A DNA stretch of 64,000 nucleotides, from the NCBI RefSeq assembly GCF_002154225.1, contig NZ_MTSE01000002.1:1-64000 (forward strand). Reading direction: 5' to 3'. The position numbers and the translations under genes were made by a program. The notes under the pieces are model-generated. The model did not search any database, was not told where the DNA came from, and saw nothing but the letters and a program-made list of their open reading frames with translations. Position 1 is the first letter of the stretch; each line of letters begins with the position of its first letter. Positions 33,045 to 40,689 of this stretch are shown here, one piece after another. Source of the DNA: Hymenobacter crusticola. Its GTDB lineage: Bacteria; Bacteroidota; Bacteroidia; Cytophagales; Hymenobacteraceae.

Positions 33045-33914
33045 CTATCGGCGGAAGCTGAAGCCAATAAAGTATTCGTGGTCCGTTTGGCGGTCGAGGG
33101 CAATGTGGGTGCCGAAATCAATCTGCAAATTGTCGCCGATGTCGAACTGCGGACCTAGGTTGACGGAGGTACGCCACGCTGCTCCGCGCATGTCCCAATA
33201 ACCAACTAGCTCCACAAAGCCTTCGAGCCACTTGGCAAACTCGCGGTCGACGGTGAGGGTAGGGGTGAGCTGCGAGTAGTGCGAAGACGTTTCCCGGTCG
33301 TAGCTCCAAACGCCCGCTACTTGGCCCCCCACGTTCCAGTGGTGTGGTAGTTTATAAACAACCGGCACGGAAAGACCAAGCTCAGTACCTCCTTCGCCCA
33401 CATTGTGGCCCGTAGGCATGCGGACCAACCCTAGCACCGCCAGCGCGAATGGTTTGTTGTCGTCGCCAACGATGTTGCGTTTCACGCGCAGCGTAAGGTC
33501 TCCGAAACCGGCTTGGCGCAACGGAGAATCATTGCCGGAATCTTGCCACTGTTTATCAACGATGTACGACTCAACTTGTAGCTGCACATCCGTTTTGTCG
33601 GTGAGGCCTAGCTTCAGGAGCATGTGGTTTACATAAAACTCCCGTTCGTGGCTGCCCCGCTGGCGGCCGTTGATCAACCGGAAGCCGTCGTCCTCAAGTT
33701 GAAAGTGGCCGGCATCGACGGTGTATGGGCTATCGGTAATGCCTGGGCGGTCGGGCACCAGTGGGCGCATGTATTTGCGCGGCGTGGGATTGAACAGCTT
33801 GTACTGGTGCTTGTCGACCGGAATGGTGTCGTTGGCAACTTGGGCACGTACAGAGCCAGTGGTGGCCAGCAGCACGCCGGCCACGCCCAAAAAGCGTGAA
33901 TAAGATTTTGTCAT
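33045..33914 (-). CDS. Outer-membrane beta-barrel (MetA/phenol-degradation-like transporter fold)
   Basis: Start at 33914 (MTKSYSRFLGVAGVLLATTG, signal peptide) preferred over 33947; 289 residues. The sequence after RPLVPDRPGITDSPYTVDAGHFQLEDDGFRLI has the DRPxxTxSPxtVxxGxxQlE start of the PF13557-type outer-membrane protein group, followed by amphipathic strand pairs (KTDVQLQVESYIV, HWNVGGQVAGVWSYD) and a last strand ending FIGFSFRR. The family name comes from phenol degradation genes and says little about substrate. It follows the TonB-dependent receptor gene by 65 bp and is likely in its operon, which suggests a link to metal handling. Confidence 0.85.
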   Translation of the reverse strand: MTKSYSRFLGVAGVLLATTGSVRAQVANDTIPVDKHQYKLFNPTPRKYMRPLVPDRPGITDSPYTVDAGHFQLEDDGFRLINGRQRGSHEREFYVNHMLLKLGLTDKTDVQLQVESYIVDKQWQDSGNDSPLRQAGFGDLTLRVKRNIVGDDNKPFALAVLGLVRMPTGHNVGEGGTELGLSVPVVYKLPHHWNVGGQVAGVWSYDRETSSHYSQLTPTLTVDREFAKWLEGFVELVGYWDMRGAAWRTSVNLGPQFDIGDNLQIDFGTHIALDRQTDHEYFIGFSFRR

Positions 33915-33979
33915 CAGTATGAGGGGAAATAGGGAGAGTAGCCTCATACGGAGTCTGCCGTACTAAGATGCTGTTGGGC

Positions 33980-36472
33980 TTAACCGCCAAAGGGCACAAT
34001 GATTTTTAAGCTAGCATTGCGCCCCATGTTGTAGATGCCTGACCGGCCCGTGGGAGAGCCTGTGTAATACTCAAAGTACTTAAGCCGGTTCAGGTTCGAC
34101 TGGTAGGCTTTGTCGAACACATTATCCAGCTGGACAAAGAGTTGCAGCCACGGTTTTGCCTGCTTATTAACGAAGGTGGTGCCGGCACCTAGGCTCCACA
34201 GCGCATAGCCTGGCGTCGCCGTTTCGGTATTATCAACGGCGTAGAAGCGGTTTTGGGCCGCTACGGCTTCTAGGCCGATGTGCACATACGTTTGGGCTAG
34301 GTAGCCGGTCGGTTTGGCCAGCGTAACCCGAATCTCGGAGCGCGTACGCAACGGCGGCATAAACGGCAGATACCGCGCCGCGCTTCCGTGTTGTTCTCGG
34401 AGCAGCTGGTTCCGGTTCAGGCCATGCACAAAAGCTAGGCTGTTGTCGAAAAGCAGCCACTTCACGGCGCGCGGGTGCAACTTCAGGCTAGCTTCCAGGC
34501 CATAAAGACGCGCTGCTGCTTGCTGGTACTGGTACGTGGTGTTGTCGGGCACAATAACCACAGGCTGGCCGGTCGCATCGTAGAGCTTAGCTTGGTAGAT
34601 GTAGTGTTGAATGTTGTTGTGAAATACTTCCACGCTGGCATCCAGGTTCGGTAAGTAGGCCAGCAGTCCTAGGTCTTGCTGCAAAGAAAATTCGGGCTGG
34701 AAGTTGCGGTTGCCTAGGTACACGATGTGCGCGCCAGGGTCGAGGCCGTTGGAGCCAACTTCGGTGATATTTGGTGCCCGGTACCCCCGCGCCACATTGG
34801 CCTTCACGAGCAACCGTTCCGAAAGGCCATACGTGGCGCCCACGCTCCCTGATACGCCCCGAAACCACTTCCGCAACGCCGGAAACTGCGGTGCTGCCCC
34901 GGCAGCTTCTTGCGCCGAAACTTGTTGGTCGAAGCCGGTAGCGGCATTGGGGCCAACGTAAAAGTCGTCCCACGCCAAGCGCCGCGTATCATAGCGCGCC
35001 CCGCCGGAGAGGTCGAGCTTACCAAAAGACTTTTTGAGGAAGACGTACGAACCTAGGTCAAATAACGAATAGTCCGGAATGGGGAAGTCGGTGGCGTTGC
35101 GGTTGCGGTTGAGCTGCGCCATGCCGTTTACACCTAGGGTCGTCTCTAGGCCTTGCCACGCGGGTAGGTTGTAGCGCAGGTCATAGGTGTAGGTGGTTAG
35201 GGCCACGGCAAGGCCCGCTTGCTGGGGTGCCGTTGGGTGATTGAACTCGTAGCGGAAATTTTGCTGCGCACCCAGCAGCACGTTCAGCTCATGCTGGCCT
35301 AGCCGCACTTGGCTGCGCGTGAAGATTCGGTAGTGCTTTATGAGCTGGTGCAATGCCCCGATGGAGTAGGAGCGCAACCCATCTTCGGTTACCAGAGGCC
35401 GGTTCTTGATGTCATCCAGGTCAGACTCGAACACCTGCTTGGTGAAGCGGCGGCTCAGCGAGTCGCGGCTGCCGTCCGGAATTTCCTGCTGGTTGTGATA
35501 GGCCGTAGCGTACCAGTGTGAGTAGCCCCAGGATTTGTTCACGCCCACCGTGCCCGAGAGGTTTAGCTCTTTGAAAGCAGTGCCGTACACGCGCCCATCC
35601 ACGCGATTCTGGTAGTTGGCGGCGGTTTTCTGAGAGGCTCGAAAGGCATAGTGCCAAGCAGGCTGCCGGTACGAAAGACCGAGGGACGTGCCGATTAGGC
35701 CATTGTTGGTGTGGTACTCGCTCACCACATCACCCCGGAGCTTGCCCACGGGGCCACTTGGTTGCGCTGGCAGCATGTTGATGACGCCGGCCACCGCATC
35801 GGAACCGTACATCAAGCTAGCCGGACCTTTCACCACTTCTACCCGCTCGATGTCGTACTGGTCGACTTCAATACCGTGCTCATCGCCCCACTGCTGACCT
35901 TCCTGCCGCAAGCCGTTGTACAAAGTTAGCACCCGATTGTAGCCTAGCCCTCGGATGAAAGGCTTCGAAATATTCGGTCCGGTGGTCATGGCTGTGAGGC
36001 CCGGCACGCCGCGTACCGCCGCGTCGATGAGGTTTGTATTAAGGTTCAAGTTCATCTCCCGCTTGCTGACAACGGCTATCGGAACAGGGCTGCGCTTAAT
36101 CTCGGTGGTGCGCGATACGCCCGTCACGACGACTTCACCTAGCTTGGAGGTAGTTGGTTTGAGCGTGGCATGTACTTCTATCGTTTGCCCTTCAGCTACT
36201 TCTACTGGCACCCGCTGCGGATCGTAACCTAGGAAGGAAAAAACCAGCTCGTGCTTGCCCGGCGCCACGGCTGCTAACTGATAGTGCCCCTGCTTCGAGG
36301 TGGTAGCACCCAAAGCAGTACCCGCTAGCATTACGCTTACAAACTCTAGCGCCTCACCCTCCGCCGTCACGCGCCCGCGGATGGTGCCGTGCTGAGCATG
36401 CACGGTTTGCCAAGAGGTGCTGAGTAGCAAGCCAATAAATAGAACTCGCCAAGAAGTAAAGAGGGCTTTCAT
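33980..36472 (-). CDS. TonB-dependent receptor with carboxypeptidase-like N-terminal domain
   Basis: 830 residues. Signal peptide at 1-26 (cleavage after HA). CarboxypepD_reg-like domain at about 28-110 (GTIRGRVTAEGEALEFVSV). Plug at about 115-235 with IRGLGYNRVLTLYNGLRQEG, QQWGDEHGIEVDQYDIERVEVVKGPASLMYGSDAVAGVIN. The rest is a 22-strand barrel ending NMGRNASLKIIVPF. It is not SusC length and no SusD is present, so it fits the CirA/FepA-type (metal, siderophore or cofactor) class. An ATTTAGATGAATCTAAAT inverted repeat lies 27 bp before the start; the same pattern precedes the adjacent Nramp gene. Manganese or iron uptake is therefore inferred. Confidence 0.93.
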   Translation of the reverse strand: MKALFTSWRVLFIGLLLSTSWQTVHAQHGTIRGRVTAEGEALEFVSVMLAGTALGATTSKQGHYQLAAVAPGKHELVFSFLGYDPQRVPVEVAEGQTIEVHATLKPTTSKLGEVVVTGVSRTTEIKRSPVPIAVVSKREMNLNLNTNLIDAAVRGVPGLTAMTTGPNISKPFIRGLGYNRVLTLYNGLRQEGQQWGDEHGIEVDQYDIERVEVVKGPASLMYGSDAVAGVINMLPAQPSGPVGKLRGDVVSEYHTNNGLIGTSLGLSYRQPAWHYAFRASQKTAANYQNRVDGRVYGTAFKELNLSGTVGVNKSWGYSHWYATAYHNQQEIPDGSRDSLSRRFTKQVFESDLDDIKNRPLVTEDGLRSYSIGALHQLIKHYRIFTRSQVRLGQHELNVLLGAQQNFRYEFNHPTAPQQAGLAVALTTYTYDLRYNLPAWQGLETTLGVNGMAQLNRNRNATDFPIPDYSLFDLGSYVFLKKSFGKLDLSGGARYDTRRLAWDDFYVGPNAATGFDQQVSAQEAAGAAPQFPALRKWFRGVSGSVGATYGLSERLLVKANVARGYRAPNITEVGSNGLDPGAHIVYLGNRNFQPEFSLQQDLGLLAYLPNLDASVEVFHNNIQHYIYQAKLYDATGQPVVIVPDNTTYQYQQAAARLYGLEASLKLHPRAVKWLLFDNSLAFVHGLNRNQLLREQHGSAARYLPFMPPLRTRSEIRVTLAKPTGYLAQTYVHIGLEAVAAQNRFYAVDNTETATPGYALWSLGAGTTFVNKQAKPWLQLFVQLDNVFDKAYQSNLNRLKYFEYYTGSPTGRSGIYNMGRNASLKIIVPFGG

Positions 36473-36498
36473 GAGGCTTCAGGATGGCTTAAAAAAAT

Positions 36499-36516
36499 AT
36501 TTAGATGAATCTAAAT
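36499..36516. promoter_or_regulatory. TTTAG-N6-CTAAA operator-like site before the TonB receptor
   Basis: ATTTAGATGAATCTAAAT, perfect inverted repeat with 8-bp arms and 2-bp centre. The core TTTAG-N6-CTAAA recurs at 37971-37986. Resembles the size and symmetry of DtxR/MntR-type operators. Confidence 0.65.
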
Positions 36517-36527
36517 TAGAAGGCAAA

Positions 36528-36557
36528 AGAAAACCGCTGCTAAGGCAAGCAGCGGTT
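36528..36557 (-). terminator. Terminator of the Nramp gene
   Basis: AACCGCTGCT / AGCAGCGGTT stem with 6-nt loop; the minus strand continues GGTTTTCTTTTG. It separates Nramp from the TonB receptor gene. Confidence 0.8.
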
Positions 36558-36565
36558 CTTGAAAG

Positions 36566-37957
36566 CTAGGCGAAGAACGTTTTGTAGAGCAGATACACGT
36601 TCAGAACGATGATGATACCCGACACCACCCAAGCCGTGACCTGTACCGCCGGACGGTTGGCAAACACGCCCATTTTGGCCCGGTCGCCGGTAAAGAGAAC
36701 GAGCGGCACCACGGCAAAGCTAAGTTGCAGCGACAGAATAACTTGGCTCAGTACCAATAGCTCGCTGGTTCCCTTTTCGCCGTAGAGCAGCGTCACGATG
36801 AAAGCTGGTACTACGGCAATGCCCCGTGTGATCAGGCGCCGTACCCACGGCTTGAGGTGCAAGTTGAGAAAACCCTCCATTACGATCTGGCCAGCTAGGG
36901 TCCCGGTCAAGGTAGAGTTCTGGCCAGAAGCCAGCAACGCAATGGCAAACACGGCACTGGCGGCGCCCGCGCCGAGTACCGGAGCCAGCAATTTGTGCGC
37001 GTCCATGATGTCGGCTACGTCGTGCATGCCGTTGCGGTGGAAGGCAGCGGCGGCCGTCACCAGAATAGCGCCGTTCACGAAGAAAGCTAGGAACAACGCC
37101 ACCGTCGAGTCGATGGTGGCGAACTTGATGGCCATGCGCTTGCCGGGTTCGGTCTGCTCAATGGCGCGCGTCTGCACAATGCTGGAGTGCAAGTACAAGT
37201 TGTGCGGCATCACCGTGGCACCCAGAATACCGATGGCAATGTAGAGCATGCCCGGATCTGTAACGACTTGTTTCTGCGGCACCAAGCCTTGCAAGATGCC
37301 GAAATAATCGGGGTGCGACACGATGATTTCGTACAGGAAACACCCGAAGATCAGGAAGATAAGTCCGGCTACAATGCTCTCGATTAGGCGGAAGCCTTTG
37401 CTCTGAAACAGCAAAACTAGAAAGACGTCCAGAATCGTGAGGCCCACACCCCAGGGCAGCGGTAAGCCAAATAGCAGATTCAGGGCAATGGCCGAGCCGA
37501 TGACTTCGGCTAGGTCGCAGGCAGCAATGGCTACTTCGCAGAGCACCCAGAGCGTGATGGCAACGGGCTTGGAGTAATGGTCGCGGCAGGCCTGGGCTAG
37601 GTCGCGGCCCGTCACGATACCTAGCTTGGCGGCTAGGTGCTGCAAAAGCATCGCGAAAAGATTGGAAATCAGAATGACCGACAATAGCGTATAGCCGTAG
37701 CGAGCACCGCCCGCAATGTCGGTTGCCCAGTTGCCAGGGTCCATGTAGCCGACGGCTACCATTAATCCTGGTCCCCAGAACGCTAAGAATTTCCGCCAAA
37801 AGGGAGCATCTGCCGCCGGAACCTTGATGCTGGCAAATACTTCGCCCAGTGAAGGTGCTTGCCGCGCCCGTCGCCAGCCCGCTTCGGCGGGGGCGGGAGG
37901 AGCAACAGGCGGGTTTTGTACAACTGGTGGCATATCGTTCGAAAAGGATGACTTCAC
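36566..37957 (-). CDS. Nramp family divalent metal importer (MntH-like)
   Basis: 463 residues, eleven-helix Nramp fold. The metal-binding motifs are intact: VAVGYMDPGNWATDIAGG in helix 1 (Asp and Asn ligands) and GATVMPHNLYLHSSIVQTR in helix 6 (the M of MPHN is the selectivity Met for soft transition metals). GRDLAQACRDHY and DLAEVIGSAIAL match the helix 3 region. Such proteins couple proton entry to Mn2+ or Fe2+ import. The N-terminal 45 residues are cytoplasmic and Pro/Ala-rich. It has its own operator-like site (37971-37986), sits divergent from a CDF exporter and upstream of a TonB receptor: a metal-uptake cluster. Confidence 0.95.
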   Translation of the reverse strand: MKSSFSNDMPPVVQNPPVAPPAPAEAGWRRARQAPSLGEVFASIKVPAADAPFWRKFLAFWGPGLMVAVGYMDPGNWATDIAGGARYGYTLLSVILISNLFAMLLQHLAAKLGIVTGRDLAQACRDHYSKPVAITLWVLCEVAIAACDLAEVIGSAIALNLLFGLPLPWGVGLTILDVFLVLLFQSKGFRLIESIVAGLIFLIFGCFLYEIIVSHPDYFGILQGLVPQKQVVTDPGMLYIAIGILGATVMPHNLYLHSSIVQTRAIEQTEPGKRMAIKFATIDSTVALFLAFFVNGAILVTAAAAFHRNGMHDVADIMDAHKLLAPVLGAGAASAVFAIALLASGQNSTLTGTLAGQIVMEGFLNLHLKPWVRRLITRGIAVVPAFIVTLLYGEKGTSELLVLSQVILSLQLSFAVVPLVLFTGDRAKMGVFANRPAVQVTAWVVSGIIIVLNVYLLYKTFFA

Positions 37958-37970
37958 AAGATGGCTATTT

Positions 37971-37986
37971 TTTAGAAGAGCCTAAA
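37971..37986. promoter_or_regulatory. TTTAG-N6-CTAAA operator-like site between Nramp and CDF
   Basis: TTTAGAAGAGCCTAAA, 14 bp upstream of the Nramp start; arms extend to TTTTAG/CTAAAA. Same 16-bp architecture as at 36500-36515. It could control both divergent genes. Confidence 0.62.
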
Positions 37987-38095
37987 ATATTTTTTAAGCC
38001 CATTTAAATACAACATTTTCCATCTAAATGTTTCAAAAAGCCGGGACGTGGATTTTTTACCGGATTTTTGTCGCCCCATTTTGGGTTTCCAGCAC

Positions 38096-39109
38096 ATGAG
38101 CATTGCCAAAACCAAAAATCAATTCGGTCTTATATCGCTCGTTGTGAGCATAGGGTTGGTAGCCATTAAGTTTTATGCCTACTTCCTGACAAACTCGCAA
38201 GCGGTTCTGACCGACGCGCTTGAGTCGATTATCAATGTATTTACAAGTGGTTTTGCGCTGTACAGTCTCTACCTAGCCGGGCAGCCCAAAGACGAAAATC
38301 ACCCCTACGGCCACGGCAAGATCGAGTACCTGTCGGTGGGCTTCGAAGGCGCGCTGATTCTAATTGCGGGCGTGTACATCTTCTACAGTGCTACGCAAGC
38401 CCTACTACACCCGCACGCCGTCGCTCGCCCCGACTCAGGCATGGCCCTGCTGGGTTTCACGGCGCTAGTGAACCTAGGTACCGGCTTCATGCTGATTCGT
38501 TCGGGTAAGCGGCTCAGCTCCGTGGCCCTCGTCGGCGACGGACAACATTTGTATCTCGACGCCCTGAGCACGCTGGTATCGTGCGTGGCGCTGGTGCTAG
38601 TGGCCGTGACGGGCAACATGCTTTTCGACGCCGGCGCCGCCCTAGGCCTAGGTATCTTTATCGTGGTGAATGGCTACCGGATGGTGCGGCGCTCGGTGTC
38701 GGCACTGATGGACGAGGCCGATGCCACGGTGGTGCGCGACGTTATTGCCGAGCTACAGCACCACCGCCGTCCCGCCTGGATCGATGTGCACAACCTGCGC
38801 GTGCTGCGCTACGGCGCCGATTTGCACATCGACTGCCATATCCAGATGCCGTACTATTTCAGCCTGGAAGAAACGCACACCGAGCTGAACAAGATTGAAC
38901 ATCTCATTCGGCAGCGCTTCGATGTGGAAGTGGAAATGTTTGTGCACGCCGACCCCTGCACGTTCGCGGCCTGCTCACTCTGCCACATGCCCGACTGCCC
39001 GGTGCGCCAGCATCCCTTCGCCAAAGAAGTAACCTGGACACTCGGCAACGCCGTGAAAAACGAACGCCACCACCTAGCTGCTGAAGTGGAAGAAGAAAGA
39101 CAAAGCTAG
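38096..39109 (+). CDS. Cation diffusion facilitator (CDF) family metal exporter
   Basis: The ATG at 38096 (MSIAKTKNQFGLISLVVSIG) is preferred to the frame start 38048; 337 residues. Six membrane helices occupy about 10-200. The helix 2 site reads TDALESIINV (Asp, Glu, Asn; not the plain DxxxD/HxxxD) and helix 5 GDGQHLYLDALSTL (HxxxD). HPYGHGKIEYLSVG is the conserved loop. The cytoplasmic domain ends in DPCTFAACSLCHMPDCPVRQHPF, four Cys spaced 4-2-4 plus His, a likely regulatory metal site. Divergent from the Nramp importer: import and export genes share one promoter region. Metal (Mn, Fe, Zn or Co) not decided by sequence. Confidence 0.93.
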   Translation: MSIAKTKNQFGLISLVVSIGLVAIKFYAYFLTNSQAVLTDALESIINVFTSGFALYSLYLAGQPKDENHPYGHGKIEYLSVGFEGALILIAGVYIFYSATQALLHPHAVARPDSGMALLGFTALVNLGTGFMLIRSGKRLSSVALVGDGQHLYLDALSTLVSCVALVLVAVTGNMLFDAGAALGLGIFIVVNGYRMVRRSVSALMDEADATVVRDVIAELQHHRRPAWIDVHNLRVLRYGADLHIDCHIQMPYYFSLEETHTELNKIEHLIRQRFDVEVEMFVHADPCTFAACSLCHMPDCPVRQHPFAKEVTWTLGNAVKNERHHLAAEVEEERQS

Positions 39110-39123
39110 GTTTCATTTTAAGT

Positions 39124-39175
39124 AGAAAAGAAGAGGGGCTAACCGCTATGGTCAGCCCCTCTTCTTTTCTTTACT
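39124..39175. terminator. Bidirectional terminator, about 21-bp stem
   Basis: AGAAAAGAAGAGGGGCT... pairs with the mirrored 39150-39170 arm, one mismatch, between the convergent CDF and PQQ-dehydrogenase genes; it overlaps the end of the latter. Confidence 0.9.
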
Positions 39176-40565
39176 GTACTACTAAGCGCCGGGTAAATTG
39201 CTCGGGGCCGCTGGTGGCGCGCACTATGTACACGCCTTTGCCCAAGCCAGTGAGGCTAACGACCATATCCTGTTGGCCGGATACAAAGTTGGCGCTTCGT
39301 ACTACGCGGCCTAGGGCATCGTGTACGGTGGCGGTGGTAGGAGCAGTAGTGGGGCTAGGTAAGCGTAGGCTGACGGCCTGCTGAGCAGGATTGGGCCACA
39401 GGTGAAAGGCAGCATCGCGCGGGCTCTTGTTGGCTAGCACATAAGCGCGGTTTTCCAGTACCAAAATGCGGTCGTCGGTGGTGGCCGGAGTGCCGCGGCC
39501 GTCGCGGTTGCTGGTACCCACATAGATCTTGCCCTGCGGCGATACGCAGATAGCCCGCAGACGGCCAAAGCCTGCTAAGTAGCTAGCGGCTGTGCCCACT
39601 GCGTCGCCGCTAGTAGATAAGGGCAGTTGCGTCAGGCGTCCGCCCCGAAGCGCTACGGCCAGCAAAGTATTGCTCCACTCCGGAATAGCGGGGTGGTTGT
39701 AGTACGTTAGGCCGGCAATACCGACGGTGGGCGCCCAGCTGTACAGTGGGGCCCGCACGTTATTAGCGGTGCAAAAGGCCTGCTCGTCGGGTAAGTTGCA
39801 GTTGCCTTCCACCGTTGGCCAACCGTAGTTGCGGTTCGGTTCGATGAGGTTCAACTCGTCTTCCGCATCTTGGCCGTGCTCGCTGCTATATATTTTGCCA
39901 TTGGCGGCGCGTACTAGGCCCTGCGGGTTGCGGTGCCCAAAACTATACATCGGGTTGCCGGCCACTGGGTTATCGGCTGGCACGGTGCCATCTAGGTTCA
40001 GGCGCAGTACTTTGCCGATCAGGGCGTTGGTGTTTTGAGCTTCGGGACGCTGCTGAGCGTCGCCGGTGGTCATGAGTAAAGTACGGTCGGGAAGAATAAG
40101 CAGGCGCGAACCGGCATGCGTGCTAGTAGCAGGAATGTTTCCTAGCAAAACCTGCGGATTGCTTAATGAGCCGGTACCCGCCGCGGAGTAGGTATAGCGC
40201 ACGAGCTTCTCCTTGTAGCTGCCATCGTTGTAGTTATACACAATGTACAAGTAGGGCGAAGTGGCGAAATCGGGGTGTAGCACCATGCCGAGCAAACCGC
40301 CTTCGCTGCTAGTCAGCACATCAGGAACGGTGATGAGTGGTAGGACTTGCCCCGTGGTTGGATCGACGCGGCTAATGCGGCCCTCACGCTCCGTCATCCA
40401 AATGAAATTGTCGGGACCCCAAATCAACTCCCACGGCACTGCTAGGTTGGTGGCCAACGGCGTGACGGAAACTGTGGTGCTACCCACCGGAAAGGTAGTC
40501 GTCTGGGCCAACGTACTCCCCGACAGTAGCATAATTCCGATAATAATTAGTATAAAACTTTTCAT
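39171..40565 (-). CDS. Secreted PQQ-dependent sugar dehydrogenase with T9SS sorting domain, second copy
   Basis: 464 residues. Signal peptide 1-20 (cleavage after LAQ region). Soluble glucose/aldose dehydrogenase propeller at about 30-375: VPWELIWGPDNFIWMTEREGRISRVDP, the catalytic-type His in STHAGSRLLILP, TGDAQQRPEAQN, FGHRNPQGL and YSSEHGQDAEDELNLIEPNRNYGW. T9SS type A tail at about 385-464 (LWPNPAQQAVSLRL ... GKGVYIVRATSGPEQFTRRLVV). It is a paralogue of the gene at 19891 but shorter by the inserted loops. Expected to oxidise aldoses outside the cell. No partner gene is adjacent. Confidence 0.93.
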   Translation of the reverse strand: MKSFILIIIGIMLLSGSTLAQTTTFPVGSTTVSVTPLATNLAVPWELIWGPDNFIWMTEREGRISRVDPTTGQVLPLITVPDVLTSSEGGLLGMVLHPDFATSPYLYIVYNYNDGSYKEKLVRYTYSAAGTGSLSNPQVLLGNIPATSTHAGSRLLILPDRTLLMTTGDAQQRPEAQNTNALIGKVLRLNLDGTVPADNPVAGNPMYSFGHRNPQGLVRAANGKIYSSEHGQDAEDELNLIEPNRNYGWPTVEGNCNLPDEQAFCTANNVRAPLYSWAPTVGIAGLTYYNHPAIPEWSNTLLAVALRGGRLTQLPLSTSGDAVGTAASYLAGFGRLRAICVSPQGKIYVGTSNRDGRGTPATTDDRILVLENRAYVLANKSPRDAAFHLWPNPAQQAVSLRLPSPTTAPTTATVHDALGRVVRSANFVSGQQDMVVSLTGLGKGVYIVRATSGPEQFTRRLVVQ

Positions 40566-40637
40566 CGTAACTGGTTAAGGGTGAATGGATAAGCTTTATA
40601 CGAAAACTTAGTTCAGAAAGCTTTAGTCGAAGGGAAC

Positions 40638-40667
40638 TTGTCTACTTCCGCAGCTAGGTTAGCTTTG
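40638..40667 (+). promoter_or_regulatory. Promoter of the amidase gene
   Basis: TTG at 40638-40640 and TAGCTTTG at 40660-40667, 19 nt apart, ending 22 nt before the ATG. A full Bacteroidota -33/-7 match. Confidence 0.75.
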
Positions 40668-40689
40668 TTAAAGCCACTTTCCCCTCTTT

